Shown one piece after another: positions 35,172 through 45,679 of a stretch of 64,000 nt of DNA (position 1 is its first letter; every line of letters begins with the position of its first letter). A program made the translations under genes and the position numbers. The DNA is taken from positions 9,600,704 through 9,664,703 of the forward strand of contig OW203729.1 in assembly GCA_934045075.1 (NCBI GenBank). The letters are read 5' to 3'. Source of the stretch: Yponomeuta sedellus (lineage: Eukaryota > Arthropoda > Insecta > Lepidoptera > Yponomeutidae). Under the pieces are notes generated by a model that was given only the letters and a program-made list of their open reading frames with translations, was not told the origin of the DNA and ran no database searches.

Positions 35172-37324
35172 GTAAGTACCCACCTGCGCACCTGGATAAT
35201 TTGGATGGTCCTTTTCTTAAAACTGGTACACCAATATTTACCTCCTCGGGCTGTGCTTCTGAAATGTGCAATTCATAGTTTATTATGACAATTCGATGTA
35301 GGGTGGTACATTGCGTAGATCTGTGGTTCATTTGCCTACGCAATGCACGTCGTATTGTCATAGTAAACGTTATACTATATTTTTTTGCGTTTGAACGAAG
35401 CCTACTCCATCTAAAACAATGTCCCAGGCAGTACAGCGACCTAGTGGTCCCTTGACCTATCTAGTGTAAGTGAAGGCGCCAATGCACGCTGTATTTACTC
35501 AACACGTAGATCCAAATGCCAAAGTTTTGCAATTGACCCTGGTGTATATAAGTAAATAGATATTATGTTTATCTAAATGGGGTAAGCTAGTAAAGTATCA
35601 TGTTCCAAATGGAACTATATAAGTAGAGGGTCAAAATTTTTCACTGCGCTCTGTTGAACACAATATGACCTCTATTATGGAATCTCCCATTACTCACGAT
35701 GAAACTCAAAACAAGGAGGTCAGTGGGTAAATCCTTATTGTGGCGTATTAGAAAGGGAATATAATTTTAACCCTCGCATTAATTGAGATTCAACTGCACA
35801 AAAATCCTTGTTTTTTACGAATTTCACATTATATTATCGAATTTTTATTATTTTTTTTACTTTATAAATTAAACATTGGACGGTTTAAAGAGAGGGATGG
35901 AAACGCGTACCTGGTTCACTTGTAGCGTGGCGTGCCGATGGTGGTAGGTGGCGTGCCTTGGCGACTGTCTTCCCTTCAACCTTCCACTACGTGTGTTTTC
36001 CTTGATGATGAGTTTTATTGCACCGGATGGAATTGGCGCGGTCGAGTTGTTCGTGATCACGGTTTTGCCGTTGACGGGGCCAGTATTCGCAGCTGGTCGA
36101 CCGAACAGTCCGTGCAACACCACGATTTCTTTCAGACTCTATTTGACAGCTTGTCACCGGTGTTTTTCTTCATGCACCCGCGTTTCCAATAGGATGGGGA
36201 TTTGGGGGTGGGAGGGAAAAATATTGAAGGCCCTACTTGGCGCTAAATTCAAAACCTAACAAACATCAATAACTATATCCCACGGATGTAAATTACATCC
36301 GTATTATATCCATCATGATTATCTAATTTTAGAACATTGTCTTTTTAATCTCTCGATGTCAATGAAATTAAACTGGCGGTTCTCTGCAGTTGTATTTTCT
36401 GTCAGTTCGGTAAGCACCGCAAGTCGAGCTTGGGCCTGATGGACCGTTGATCCGTCAGTGCTTAATTTATAGAAAGACTCGTACAATTTTATGTGACACC
36501 TCGTCAGCTTTCTTTGAGCAGAGGTTCATTATTGATAAGCTGTCTGATTTGACCTACTCCGAACTTAGAGTATAAATTACTATTTGTATGACCTCGAACT
36601 GTCAAATACCTACATGCATATTTTGACACTGGCTTACTCGATAAATGGCCAATTCGCCAAAAGGATAACAGTAAAAAAAGGCTTATCGCAGAATGGCTTA
36701 TACTCTGAATTCGCTAATTCGCTAAATAGCTTATTCTCAAAATATCACTCTGTCGGGGTTACCCCGTTTACACAAGGGCAGTTGCCTGACATTGACGGAC
36801 GGTGAAATGGGGAAACAAGCGACCGCAGATACCTACAATCTATCTATAGTTTATAATATGATACAAACAAAGCTCAAACTCTTCTCGAACTCGAATAAAA
36901 AATTTCGTTAAGTAAATACTTAACTGAACGTTGCTTAAGTATTTACTTAGTGAAATTCGCAATTCAGAAACCGGCCCTAAAGCACTATTGACAGCTGTGA
37001 CGTACGCCAACTGATTGTAGATGAACTGTAAAGCTCAAATTTCGTTTTCCAATCGGTGCTGATTAAACCATCACAACAGTCACGCAAACCGTAGAGTTAG
37101 AATACAGTCCACATGGTAGAGAGCTATAAAAACTATAAAATTGGTGATAGGAGGGAGACCAGGGTGGGTCCTGAATCGCCCTGCGCTCCAATCCAAGCCC
37201 CACCAAGAATTGTCTTGTGCCCCCGTCCTGCACATAGGTGTGGATTGGGATCCGTGATGGACTATCACCTCTCTGGAAAATATTCCTAAATAAGTACGTC
37301 CATAAATTTCTCCAAATTCTTCAG
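35172..37324 (+). other. lectin 1 intron 1
   Basis: It contains an 80-bp foldback of the TA-flanked MITE family (36899-36979) and otherwise unassigned sequence. Short frames at 35.9-36.2 kb have no recognisable domain. Confidence 0.7.
36899..36979. repeat. short foldback MITE
   Basis: AATTTCGTTAAGTAAATACT is mirrored by TTAAGTATTTACTTAGTGAA, followed by the family end AATTCAGAAACCGGCCCTAA. Confidence 0.65.
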
Positions 37325-37588
37325 ATGCGCAATCCACGAACGCGTTCTTCCGCAAAGACTATACTTTCATCGAGAGCACGCAGAATTTCTACAAGTTCCA
37401 CACGATCCACCGGACCTGGCGGGAAGCAAGGAGACGCTGCAAGCTTGAGGGGACCACTCTCTTCTACCCTGATGACCAGGCTGAAGGTGACGCAGTCATA
37501 AACTGGTGGAACCAGACGCAGCCTTTCTATTATATCTACATCGGGATATCCGATTTGGTGTCGAAGGGGGTTTTTGAAACTGTTGATG
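37325..37588 (+). CDS. C-type lectin 1, exon 2: first half of CRD1
   Basis: The 264-nt phase-1 exon has no internal start codon. It reads AQSTNAFFRKDYTFIESTQN, FYKFHTIHRTWREARRRCKL, EGTTLFYPDDQAEGDAVINW, then FYYIYIGISDLVSKGVFETV. The W..A...C pattern with hydrophobic strands is the N-terminal half of a C-type lectin fold. It is bounded by TTCTTCAG and GATG|GTAAGT and has the same length as the equivalent exon of lectin 2. Confidence 0.9.
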
Positions 37589-38559
37589 GTAAGTGATGGG
37601 ATTGCAATTCAGCAACTGCTATCGGATGTTCCAGCTGAAGCCAACAAACATGGGCGCGTAGTTTAGCACCTCTATGGTAAACTACGATCGCCGGATGTAG
37701 TGGGTCAGCTGGTATCTAAGAGGTTTTGATGTTTTTTGTATGAAATTCTATGAATGATACCCAGAGTTCACCAATCCGCGGGCTGCACGCGCCATATCAG
37801 GCGAATTTGAAAGAAAGGAAAATAATGTATGGTCATGTAAGGTTTCTTTGAACTTGAAAAATAAGGCTCTTATTGATATCGGCGCTGTCCATTCTTTCGG
37901 TTCAGATTCTCCTTATGCATAGTTGCTCGGGTATTTCCGATCACGCGTTCTTTAAAGTCATGAAATGGGTTTCCCCTCACAATGGTTTGTTTTCCGATCA
38001 CGATCACGATCGTTTACGTAAAACTCTCAATAGAGTTATATGTAAACGATCAAGAGGGGAAACGTAAATTACGTATCATCGATAGCCAAAATAACATAAT
38101 AATATATTATTTAAATAATAACTTCCACACAACACAATTAAATGTATTGCTACAAACTAAGATACCTTAGGCTCGTGGCATGGTAACCAGGCAATGAGTC
38201 TACATTTCAACTTTCTCGCGTACAAACCCAAAACAAGACAAACCAGATAACGCATAATAACTACTTAATTAGGCTGTCTTACCTCTAAGACCGCTCTAGA
38301 CTCTAGAGTCTAGAGTACCTACGCTGTAAAGTTACTGTTTTCTTTCGAATACCTAGCGCTTATAGGCACTCAAAAACGATCTCGAAGAGTGCGTCATACG
38401 TCCCTTTTTTCATGAAATTGTTGGCAGAGGAGTGGTGTGCCTTGCAGAGGCCTACGGCAAGCATTGTATCAATACTACACTTCATAGTTTGTTATGAGAA
38501 TTTAGTGTACACATTGGTGGTTATTCCTTACAACGATCTATCCTATGCATTTCTTACAG
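37589..38559 (+). other. lectin 1 intron 2 with palindromes
   Basis: It carries an imperfect hairpin of about 95 bp (37969-38063) whose outer arms are GTTTCCCCTC and GAGGGGAAAC, and a perfect 22-bp palindrome at 38294-38315 built on CTCTAGA. Confidence 0.75.
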
Positions 38560-38760
38560 GTAAACCTATAAATGACGTATTTAATAAGTGGGCCTCCGGC
38601 GAACCCAATGACGTAGACGGTGTAGAAGACTGTATAGTCGTCGGACGGCATGGCGACCTCTCTTACAATGACGACAGATGTGACAGGAAATTCCCTTACA
38701 TCTGCAAGAAGTCGCAAGCCTCCATAGAGTGGAACCACTTCTGTGATATGCCGGATATTA
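38560..38760 (+). CDS. C-type lectin 1, exon 3: second half of CRD1 (EPN)
   Basis: It reads KPINDVFNKWASGEPNDVDG, VEDCIVVGRHGDLSYNDDRC and KFPYICKKSQASIEWNHFCD. EPN is the sugar- and calcium-binding motif associated with mannose-type ligands. The second calcium-ligand pair is represented by the ND of YNDD. Conserved cysteines of the fold (EDC, DDRC, YIC) are present. The exon is phase 1 at both ends. Confidence 0.9.
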
Positions 38761-39293
38761 GTAAGTAGTGACCGTCAAATAATTATTTAAAAATTAAAAG
38801 TTAGGATTTTTTCCTCGTTTGTTTCCTGAAAATCGGCGGATGATTTGTCAATTTAGTATTTAGCATATGATCAAAAGTCGGCTGAAGCGGTCAACCCTTT
38901 TACTCATTTGCGATGACACGATGATTCCTCAGAACCCTCCACGATATGATGCAATAAGCATTCAAGTCTCTTATTGTTTGCTAAGAATAACTTTTCATCT
39001 ATACGTAACTTCTTCTTAAAATACCTCTCCATCACTGGAAATCGGTTAGCAATCAGGTCTTTGTAACGCTCTTTGTTCAGTGCAATTCTGCACAATTCTT
39101 CCGCGGTTTAAACACGGGTTCACTCCTTGATGTTGCACAAACATAAAATCGTTCTTCTTCCCAGCCGTCTCTTTCCAAAAGACGATAATGAAGTAACAAA
39201 AGCGAGTTTGACCGACAGGCTATTGCAACAGACCCTAGTTAGTAAATCAAATTGTTGTCATTATTATTATAACTAATAAACATCAACGTTTGA

Positions 39294-39425
39294 TTATACT
39301 ATTTTTATTTTTAATGCACTAACCCGTGCTAAGGACAAATTTAAAACCTCTGGCACGGATAGCCAGAGGTTGCGGGTTCGAATCCCGGCATGGGTGAAAT
39401 TTTTTGCCTCTAAATAGGTTTTTAA
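39294..39425. mobile_element. tRNA-like palindromic SINE with 12-bp target duplication
   Basis: ATCAACGTTTGA flanks it on both sides (39282-39293, 39426-39437). It contains an inverted tail (ATTTTTAATGCACTAACCC), the tRNA half (CTCTGGCACGGATAGCCAGA, GGTTCGAATCCC) and the forward tail (GCCTCTAAATAGG). Most of the inverted arm is deleted compared with the 12.8-kb copy. Confidence 0.85.
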
Positions 39426-39588
39426 ATCAACGTTTGACCTTCTATTTTTGTACATTAAATCTACAATGAAATTTGTGTTGAAATAAGGCTTATTGCACGA
39501 AGGAGTTGGGGCAGAGGGGGCTTATTTGATCAAATAGTGGGTAAAATTATCGCAGGCAATCTTTCAAGATGTATACAGGAAGTAAAAT

Positions 39589-39633
39589 TTTATACCCTGT
39601 GTAAAAGGTCCTACCTTTTACACAGGGTATAAA
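39589..39633. repeat. perfect 21-bp-arm hairpin
   Basis: TTTATACCCTGTGTAAAAGG plus one base (39589-39609) is exactly complementary to 39613-39633, with loop CCT. Confidence 0.95.
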
Positions 39634-39769
39634 CCGGGCCCCCTGCTCTTCATATTACGAAGTAAATAAACAGCCACTAATGAATGATAATTAAACAATC
39701 ACTTGGCCTGATCCAAAATCAATATTGATAGAATAGGTACTTACCTTTTGGCTTTCGTCTGCTTCACAG

Positions 39770-40021
39770 ATTATCTCTACGCTGGCGACATTGGAAAATG
39801 CTACAAATTCCACTTGACACCTCTGAACTGGACCGAAGCTTACAGTGTCTGCAATGCAGAGCAGTCGTACCTGGCCGTCATCAACAGTCAGAAAGAGGCT
39901 GACCATCTGGTCAAACTAACAGAGGACTCTCCTAAGAATAACGTCAAGGGGGATTACCTGAGAGGAGCAGTGCATTTGGGATTCCATAATAAAGACGAAG
40001 ATGGATGGAAAACTGTCAGAG
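39770..40021 (+). CDS. C-type lectin 1, exon 4: first half of CRD2
   Basis: It reads YLYAGDIGKCYKFHLTPLNW, TEAYSVCNAEQSYLAVINSQ, then KEADHLVKLTEDSPKN and GWKTVRG. The long-form CRD start (GKCYKFH...NWTEAYSVC) and the AVINS..EA.HL strand-helix pattern are canonical. It is phase 1 at both ends and splits the domain at the place where CRD1 is split. Confidence 0.92.
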
Positions 40022-40512
40022 GTAAGGTTAAAACGATGTTGTATTTTTTCGTTTTTAAATTGTAAAACCTGTGCTACTGACAACCAACGTGACATTCGAG
40101 TAAAGATTAAAGTAGATTTTGCTGAACAGACATTATTAGCGATTGTTTTTGGATGGGTTCTTTAAAATAGATACTACAATATCGTTTATCCTGTGGCTCT
40201 CCACTAAGGGATGGTGGTCATCAGCTCCTCTTATTGTTCTTAATTAGTTGCCAAGCGAAACAGGTGTTCAACGCTGTCTACAACTATCCAATCCCTGACA
40301 TTTCTGAGATAAAACTTCCTTCTTCTCACAACACACCTCCTTTCCTTAATTTTGCCAATTAGCAACCCCCGAAAATGGTTATTTAGCAGTTTCATTAAGA
40401 CAATGTTTAGTTAACACTTAGGAAGTGGCAAAATGTGTCCAAGGGAGGTTCTCGGGCAGAGAAGTAACAGATTATTACATCTCATGCTGAAATCAAACGT
40501 CTGTGCTTCCAG
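40022..40512 (+). other. lectin 1 intron 4
   Basis: No exon or recognised repeat lies inside. The acceptor is GCTTCCAG at 40512. Confidence 0.75.
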
Positions 40513-40718
40513 GCACTTCTCTGGAGCAGAGTGGCTACGCTAAATGGGGCAACCAGCAGCCCGACGGTGGTGACAAGGAGCCCTGTGGTACCATGTTCTA
40601 CAACGGCCGACTGAACGACCTTGCTTGCGACAGAAAATGCTTTTTCATTTGCGAACACGACATTGGCTTGCTCAATTCCGCCGTTGATGAGAGGTTTGGA
40701 ACTGTTAATAAGGTGTAG
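40513..40718 (+). CDS. C-type lectin 1, exon 5: second half of CRD2 (QPD)
   Basis: It reads TSLEQSGYAKWGNQQPDGGD, KEPCGTMFYNGRLNDLACDR and KCFFICEHD, then a short tail to the TAG at 40716. QPD is the motif associated with galactose-type ligands, and LND supplies the second calcium pair. CRD2 therefore differs in predicted sugar preference from CRD1 (EPN) of the same protein. Confidence 0.92.
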
Positions 40719-42360
40719 AAGTCTTAGTATTCACGTGTCGTCTGCAAGGTTCATTTTTGACGGGTTAGGGCATTTTTGTAGGCAAGACGACGCTGTTGTC
40801 AGTTGAGAAAATGACGCACAGAACTTAGAGTAAATTAATATGTGAAAACGATTCAAGCTTTATGTGTTCATCGCTTACAAAATTTCATAGAATATAATGA
40901 CTATGTTCTCGAGGTTTCGTAGTAATCCTTATGGAATGATTGTGATAATAATCGCCATGACCATTAAATAAGGCACAGACAGTGCACAGCCATAAACAAA
41001 AAAAAACGATTGCCGTTTTCCCGCCAATTTTTTTTCTTTCGTTCATTTTTCAATTTCATATTGCAAATATTGTAAGCAGCTTGCCCAAATCTATGTTAAG
41101 TTTAAGAAATAGTTGAAAGTAAATTGCAATGAAGTCAGTTCAATTTTACATCGCGCTGTAATTGAGTGGCTGTGTAGTAAGTTGGAACATTGTAGACCGA
41201 GTGAAGAAAACTATCTAGTTTTTATCGAGAGTTTGAAAAAAACTCGAGAACAGAAATAGAACTTTCTTCCGATTGATATATTAATGCCTTATACTACAAT
41301 GCAAAGAAAATAAGATCATTATAACGTATTTGTTTCAAGATTTATCAGGAAGTAAATTCTTTATGACTTCTTGTTCTGTATTTTTTAATTCCGGTGACGT
41401 CATCATTGCAAAATCGTCACACGGAAGCGTTATTATTACTATTCAATTAGTTATCAATGTAGTAAAAATCAAATTTAACAAAACGAAATAAATTGCCGCG
41501 CTTGCTTTTATTTTTTGGTTTTCGTAGTGCAGAAAAAGGTTGCCAGCCTTCTTTCATTGAAAATCAAGTACAAATAAAAATACCACCCCTTTTTTCTAAT
41601 TATTTGGTATGTGTAGATAAATAGAATATTATTTATTGCATGTACATCAGGAATTACATAAGAGACTTAAAAAATAACAGGTACGGTACAAGTGGCGGCC
41701 TTATTATTAAAAGTTATAAAACCTTTTTGAGATTTGACATTTGCATTTTTTTGTATGTTCGTTGCTTAAAACAACAGTACGCTAGCAGGGCAGGAATAGA
41801 TTTTCAAACAACATTACTGCCCTGCTACAGAGGGCAGGGGGGGAGGGAAGTTATTAAGTGATAACCTCCACACACAACAAAATCACTGATCCTGGGGTGC
41901 GATCACGTAAGTCCTCCACTTTATGGAGTTGTCTGATTTAGCCTACTCTGAAATGTCAGATATATGCATATTTTGTTACTTTGGACTCGTCTAAATACTT
42001 AATTGAATACAGTCGAAAGTTACGTAATACAAGGGCTGGTCCGAAACTAGGATCCCAAATGTGGAAATTAACCCAAATTGAGGCCATGTCTACAAACTTA
42101 CTCAAACAAATGTACAAATGCTCCTAGTGGGAATCGAACCGACGAGCTCCGGCATGGTAATCAGACGTAACACCGCTAGGCCAACGAAGCAGTCAACCGA
42201 GAGAATTTTCTTTGATAATAATTTGGACAATGTTAAACTCTGGCATAGCTTTTGGCACAACAACGAATGACAAAGTTCAAATGTTTTTTTCTCTTAGGCA
42301 ATTGTATTTTTTTGTAAACTTTGATTTTTTTCCATTTGCGGTGATAGTGTTATTGTATCG
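40719..42360. other. spacer between the lectin genes, part 1
   Basis: No exon is seen. A reverse LINE 3'-end repeat lies at about 41630-41715 (GGCGGCCTTATTATTAAAAG). At 42118-42190 there is a tRNA-like remnant in reverse (GTGGGAATCGAACCGACGAG). Confidence 0.5.
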
Positions 42361-42791
42361 ATATCAACCCTTTTATATCCCTACTGCTGGCGCACGAGTC
42401 TCTTCCTGCTTTGCAGGGAGGTTAGGCCATGCTCCACCACGGGGGCCAAGTCCGGGTAGGTGGAGGATTGTAATGGGGCCTCTAGACGGGCCACATTTTC
42501 ACGAAAATGTGTAGCTGCAAATGTGTGGCCGGTAGCATCAGCCATCATTTACGGCTAGACTATGAAATATTTAGCAATATTTTTAGTATGGCCGGAATAT
42601 ATTGTGACATATTTTTTGTGTATCCGATGAATTTTTAGTATCCCAGCTACATGGCCGGAATGATCGCTTTGCAACCGAAAATATTGCAATATTTTCTCAA
42701 GCCTGTCTCGCTTTACGGCCTAAGTGCGTCCCTTTTTCATGCTACGTGAAGTGAAGTTTGCTGCGATTTGTTCGACTAGAGCTATGTTCGT

Positions 42792-42940
42792 ATAGTATTT
42801 TCTAAGGTTAACACGAGCTGTAGACATAATTAAAACTGTTTTTATACGGATTTATGCTCGTTTATTACATTTTTACAATTTTCCAACGTTTCGGCACTTT
42901 TTCAGGTGCCGTGGTCCCGGATGACCACGGCACCTGAAAA
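42792..42940. repeat. insert with foldback end and 12-bp direct flanks
   Basis: AGCTATGTTCGT flanks it at 42780-42791 and 42941-42952. The right end is a hairpin with arms TTTTCAGGTGCCGTGGTC and GACCACGGCACCTGAAAA (42898-42940). Confidence 0.65.
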
Positions 42941-42954
42941 AGCTATGTTCGTGT

Positions 42955-43172
42955 TTAACATAACATAACATAACATAACATACAGGCACATACATTGCTT
43001 CTGGCCCCACACTAGGATACCCTGTGTCGTGGGAACCAGAAACAACGACATCACAAACATGTAAACATCCAAGACCTGGGGTTTTTTTTTGTTTCCAGCC
43101 GGGATTCGAACCCGGGACCTCTTGCATGGCAAGTAGATGCACTACCGCTACGCTGCCACAGAGGTTGTCGGT
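42955..43172 (-). mobile_element. tRNA-derived SINE (reverse)
   Basis: Read on the minus strand it has a tRNA-like head with B box GGGTTCGAATCCCGG, a conserved body (ACATGTTTGTGATGTCGTTG, CACAGGGTATCCTAGTGTGG) and a (TGTTA)n tail. A 5'-truncated copy is at 44107-44232 (minus) and a full copy at 45465-45672 (plus). Confidence 0.75.
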
Positions 43173-43844
43173 TTGTTTAGTTTCTCTTTATTTTGGTTCG
43201 TTCGTGTTTTTGTATGGAGCCCGTGTAAAGACAAAATATTGAGCCATATACTGTTGTAGAAATGTTGCCGGGAATGGCCGGGATATACATTTTCCAGCCA
43301 TGTGCTGCATTAAAACGTTTTTTGTATTTTCGGGATATAGTGTAGCCAAATATTTCACAAAAAGGGTAGCCCGTCTAGAGACCCCTTAAGACAGCGGCGG
43401 GCCTTATTGTCAGTAGTTACCGAGCCGCCCATAAGGCCTCTGACATGGCTTAACGACTGCCGTTACATGACAGCCGGCACCAACAGCTTAACGTGGCTTA
43501 CAAAGCACGGAAGCGCTCGGAAAAATGCCACTAGCGGTAGTCAAGGGACGATCACCTATCCTACACCTAACCGCGCCCGATGTTGTTTAACTCAAGTGAT
43601 TGATTCCAATCACTCGGTTCGACTAGGCTACGAGCGTTCTTGTTTGCAGTCTTTTGAATAGTCTTACTTCGTCTTACGTCTTTGAGGCTATAGTTTAGAC
43701 CTATTTTAGTTTGAATAAAGTAATAGAGAACTTGCAAATAAATATTGATCTCACTGGAGAATACTCGCGGTAAAGATTTTAATCTATCGTAATACTTTTC
43801 ATAGTTTAATGAATTTTCATTCAATGTATGTATGAAAATTCTTT

Positions 43845-44105
43845 CTTCTTCTTCTTCAGGGTATATGTTAGTCCACTGTTTGACATAGCTCTCTCCTAAT
43901 GCGCGCCATAGCGCCCTGTCTTCAGCTTGCCGCATCCAGCATCTGTCGGCAGTTTTTCGCATATCGTCATCCCACCTAGTCGGAGGGCGTCCTACACTAC
44001 GTTTGCCGAGTCGCGGTCTCCAATCAAGAACACGTTTACTACAACGGTTGTCGGTTCTTCGCGAGATATGGCCAGCCCACTGCCACTTCAGCTCGCTAAT
44101 TCTCT
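43845..44105 (-). pseudogene. LINE ORF2 C-terminal remnant, RTE-like (reverse)
   Basis: The minus strand reads SELKWQWAGHISRRTDNRC, GKRSVGRPPTRWDDDM and WMRQAEDRALWRALGESYVK, followed by a (GAA)n tail at 43845-43858. It is the same family as 2893-3150, truncated at the 5' side. A shorter third piece is at 46345-46425. Confidence 0.75.
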
Positions 44106-44106
44106 G

Positions 44107-44232
44107 AGCTATAACATAACATAACTTTTACATACAGGCACATACATTGCTTCTGGCCCCACACTAGGATACCCTGTGTCGTGGGAACCAGAAACAACGA
44201 CATCACAAACATGTAAACATCCAAGACCTGGA
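44107..44232 (-). mobile_element. 5'-truncated tRNA-derived SINE (reverse)
   Basis: The body is the same as at 42955-43080 (GTGTCGTGGGAACCAGAAAC on the plus strand). The tRNA-like head is missing and replaced by a T-run and unrelated sequence. Confidence 0.65.
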
Positions 44233-44269
44233 CTTTTTTTTTTCTATATTTATCTACAACTTTGTTTCT

Positions 44270-44424
44270 ACGTAATACAGAGAATATTGTAAAGAGGTTC
44301 GAAATTTCACTGATGCCGTGAGTCGCCCATTGGCTCAATTGGTAGAGCGCTGGTACGGATAGCCAGAGGTTGCGGGTTCGAATCCCGGCATGGGTGAAAT
44401 TTTTAGCCTCTAAATAGGTTTTCA
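44270..44424 (+). mobile_element. tRNA-Ser(GGA)-like SINE with 12-bp target duplication
   Basis: The same unit as at the start of the window, with a full cloverleaf-like head (CGCCCATTGGCTCAATTGG...) and tail GCCTCTAAATAGGTTTT. AACTTTGTTTCT lies on both sides (44258-44269, 44425-44436), which shows that it was inserted. Confidence 0.8.
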
Positions 44425-44439
44425 AACTTTGTTTCTCTG

Positions 44440-45460
44440 TCGGATGCATTCGTTGCGAATCCTATCCTCAGAGAACTCCGAGCATAGCTCTCTCCATAGT
44501 TCGCTGAGCGACTTTGAACTGGTGGACCAACCCTTTCGTAAATTCTCTAATGCACTAGATAGTATTTTCGTCCAGCTAACCCACGTTGAATATTTTTCAT
44601 AGTTTAACCTGTCAATGAGGAATTCTAGTTACGTGGAACAAAAATCTTTCAAATAATACTCAATACGAACCGTACGTAAAGTGTCAGGTCACAAGTAGCT
44701 ATAGTGTCAAGTTATATTTAGTTATCTCGTAAAATAATGCGTTATATATATACTACACCCTTAATAGAAAATGTTTAGAATTCAATAAAAAAACTAAATA
44801 TGATATATTTTTTTTTATATTAGCGAGGTACTCGATTTTTTGCATTGTTTTAGACCTGTGTAAAATAAATTTTTATGTAATGTGACGTTCTTATGTATTT
44901 TATTATGTAAAATACAGACTAACACACGTGAACAGTCGCGTACACTAACATGTAAACAATTTAGAACCTTGTCACAATAACCTCTTATAGCCTGATGTGT
45001 GAGAAATTGACTATTTTAACTTCAACAAGTTACTGAAGTGCATGTTAGTGCACGTACACAGTACGTACTGTACGCAGCATGATCATAGAATTCGATTTTC
45101 TATACTTATGTATAGAATGTTATGTATGTTGTGGCGTCCATATCGGACGGCAGACGAAAAAAAGTTCATGAATTAATATAAAAAATGTTTGTCATTGCAA
45201 GTCATTTAAATTTTATTGTGCAATAGTGTTAAAAAAATTATGTTGGCGCAGTTTGTTATCAAAATTCTCTTAAACTGCCTCACCGATCTTTATGAAATTT
45301 TGTTGAAACCTATAGGTTGTAGGCTTATTAACCCTTTAACCAGGTATTATAAATTTTTCATTGCTTTTGTTCTTTATTTCAAATAGATAAGGTTCAATTT
45401 AAGTTGGCAACTATTATAAAGAATGTTTGCGGGGTCAGCCAGTAATTCATAATAGGTATG
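44440..45460. other. AT-rich spacer between the lectin genes, part 2
   Basis: No exon is seen. LINE-like debris may lie at 44450-44560. The remainder is AT-rich and unassigned. Confidence 0.4.
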
Positions 45461-45464
45461 ATGA

Positions 45465-45672
45465 CCTATTTGGGGCGGTAGCGCATCTGCCTACCTTGCA
45501 AGAGGTCCCGGGTTCGAGCCCCGGCTGGGGACAAAGAAAAACCTATGGTCTTGGATGTTTACATGTTTGTGATGTCGCTGTTTCTGGTTCCCGCGGCACA
45601 GGGTAGTCTAGTGTGGGGCCTGTAGCAATCTATGTGCCTGTATGTAAATGTTATATTATGTTGTGTTATGTA
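45465..45672 (+). mobile_element. tRNA-derived SINE, full copy (forward)
   Basis: A box GGGGCGGTAGCGCATCTGCC and B box GGTTCGAGCCCCGG form the tRNA-like head. The body ends TGTGCCTGTATGTAAATG, then a TTATG-rich tail. Confidence 0.75.
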
Positions 45673-45679
45673 TACTGAC

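Larger units (their letters stand above)
38761..39769 (+). other. lectin 1 intron 3 with an inserted SINE and a hairpin
   Basis: It holds the tRNA-like element at 39294-39425 and a perfect 21-bp-arm hairpin at 39589-39633. The rest is unassigned. Confidence 0.7.
42474..43386. mobile_element. 913-bp DNA transposon with TAA target duplications
   Basis: GGGGCCTCTAGACGGGCCAC at the left end mirrors GTAGCCCGTCTAGAGACCCC at the right. TAA lies at 42471-42473 and 43387-43389, and the empty site at 14957-14959 has one TAA. No transposase was seen. The duplication and tips are like those of the 30.6-kb element, again suggesting PIF/Harbinger. It itself contains two further insertions. Confidence 0.85.
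42361..43631 (+). repeat. repeat family B, interrupted by a nested transposon
   Basis: The left part (to 42473) and right part (from 43390) join into the sequence seen uninterrupted at 14.9 kb. The right part continues GACAGCGGCGGGCCTTATTG to GACTAGGCTACGAG, the family end also found at 55.07 kb. Confidence 0.8.

Noticed and set aside
35932..36259. Overlapping frames in lectin 1 intron 1
   Set aside because: There is no domain, frames are open on both strands, and it lies inside an intron bounded by exons with matching phase.
38294..38315. 22-bp palindrome as an operator-like site
   Set aside because: It is built from a simple CTCTAGA repeat in an intron, with no second copy or context to support a binding site.
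42955..43172. tRNA gene on the minus strand
   Set aside because: The tRNA-like head is followed by a conserved SINE body that is repeated at 44.1 and 45.5 kb.
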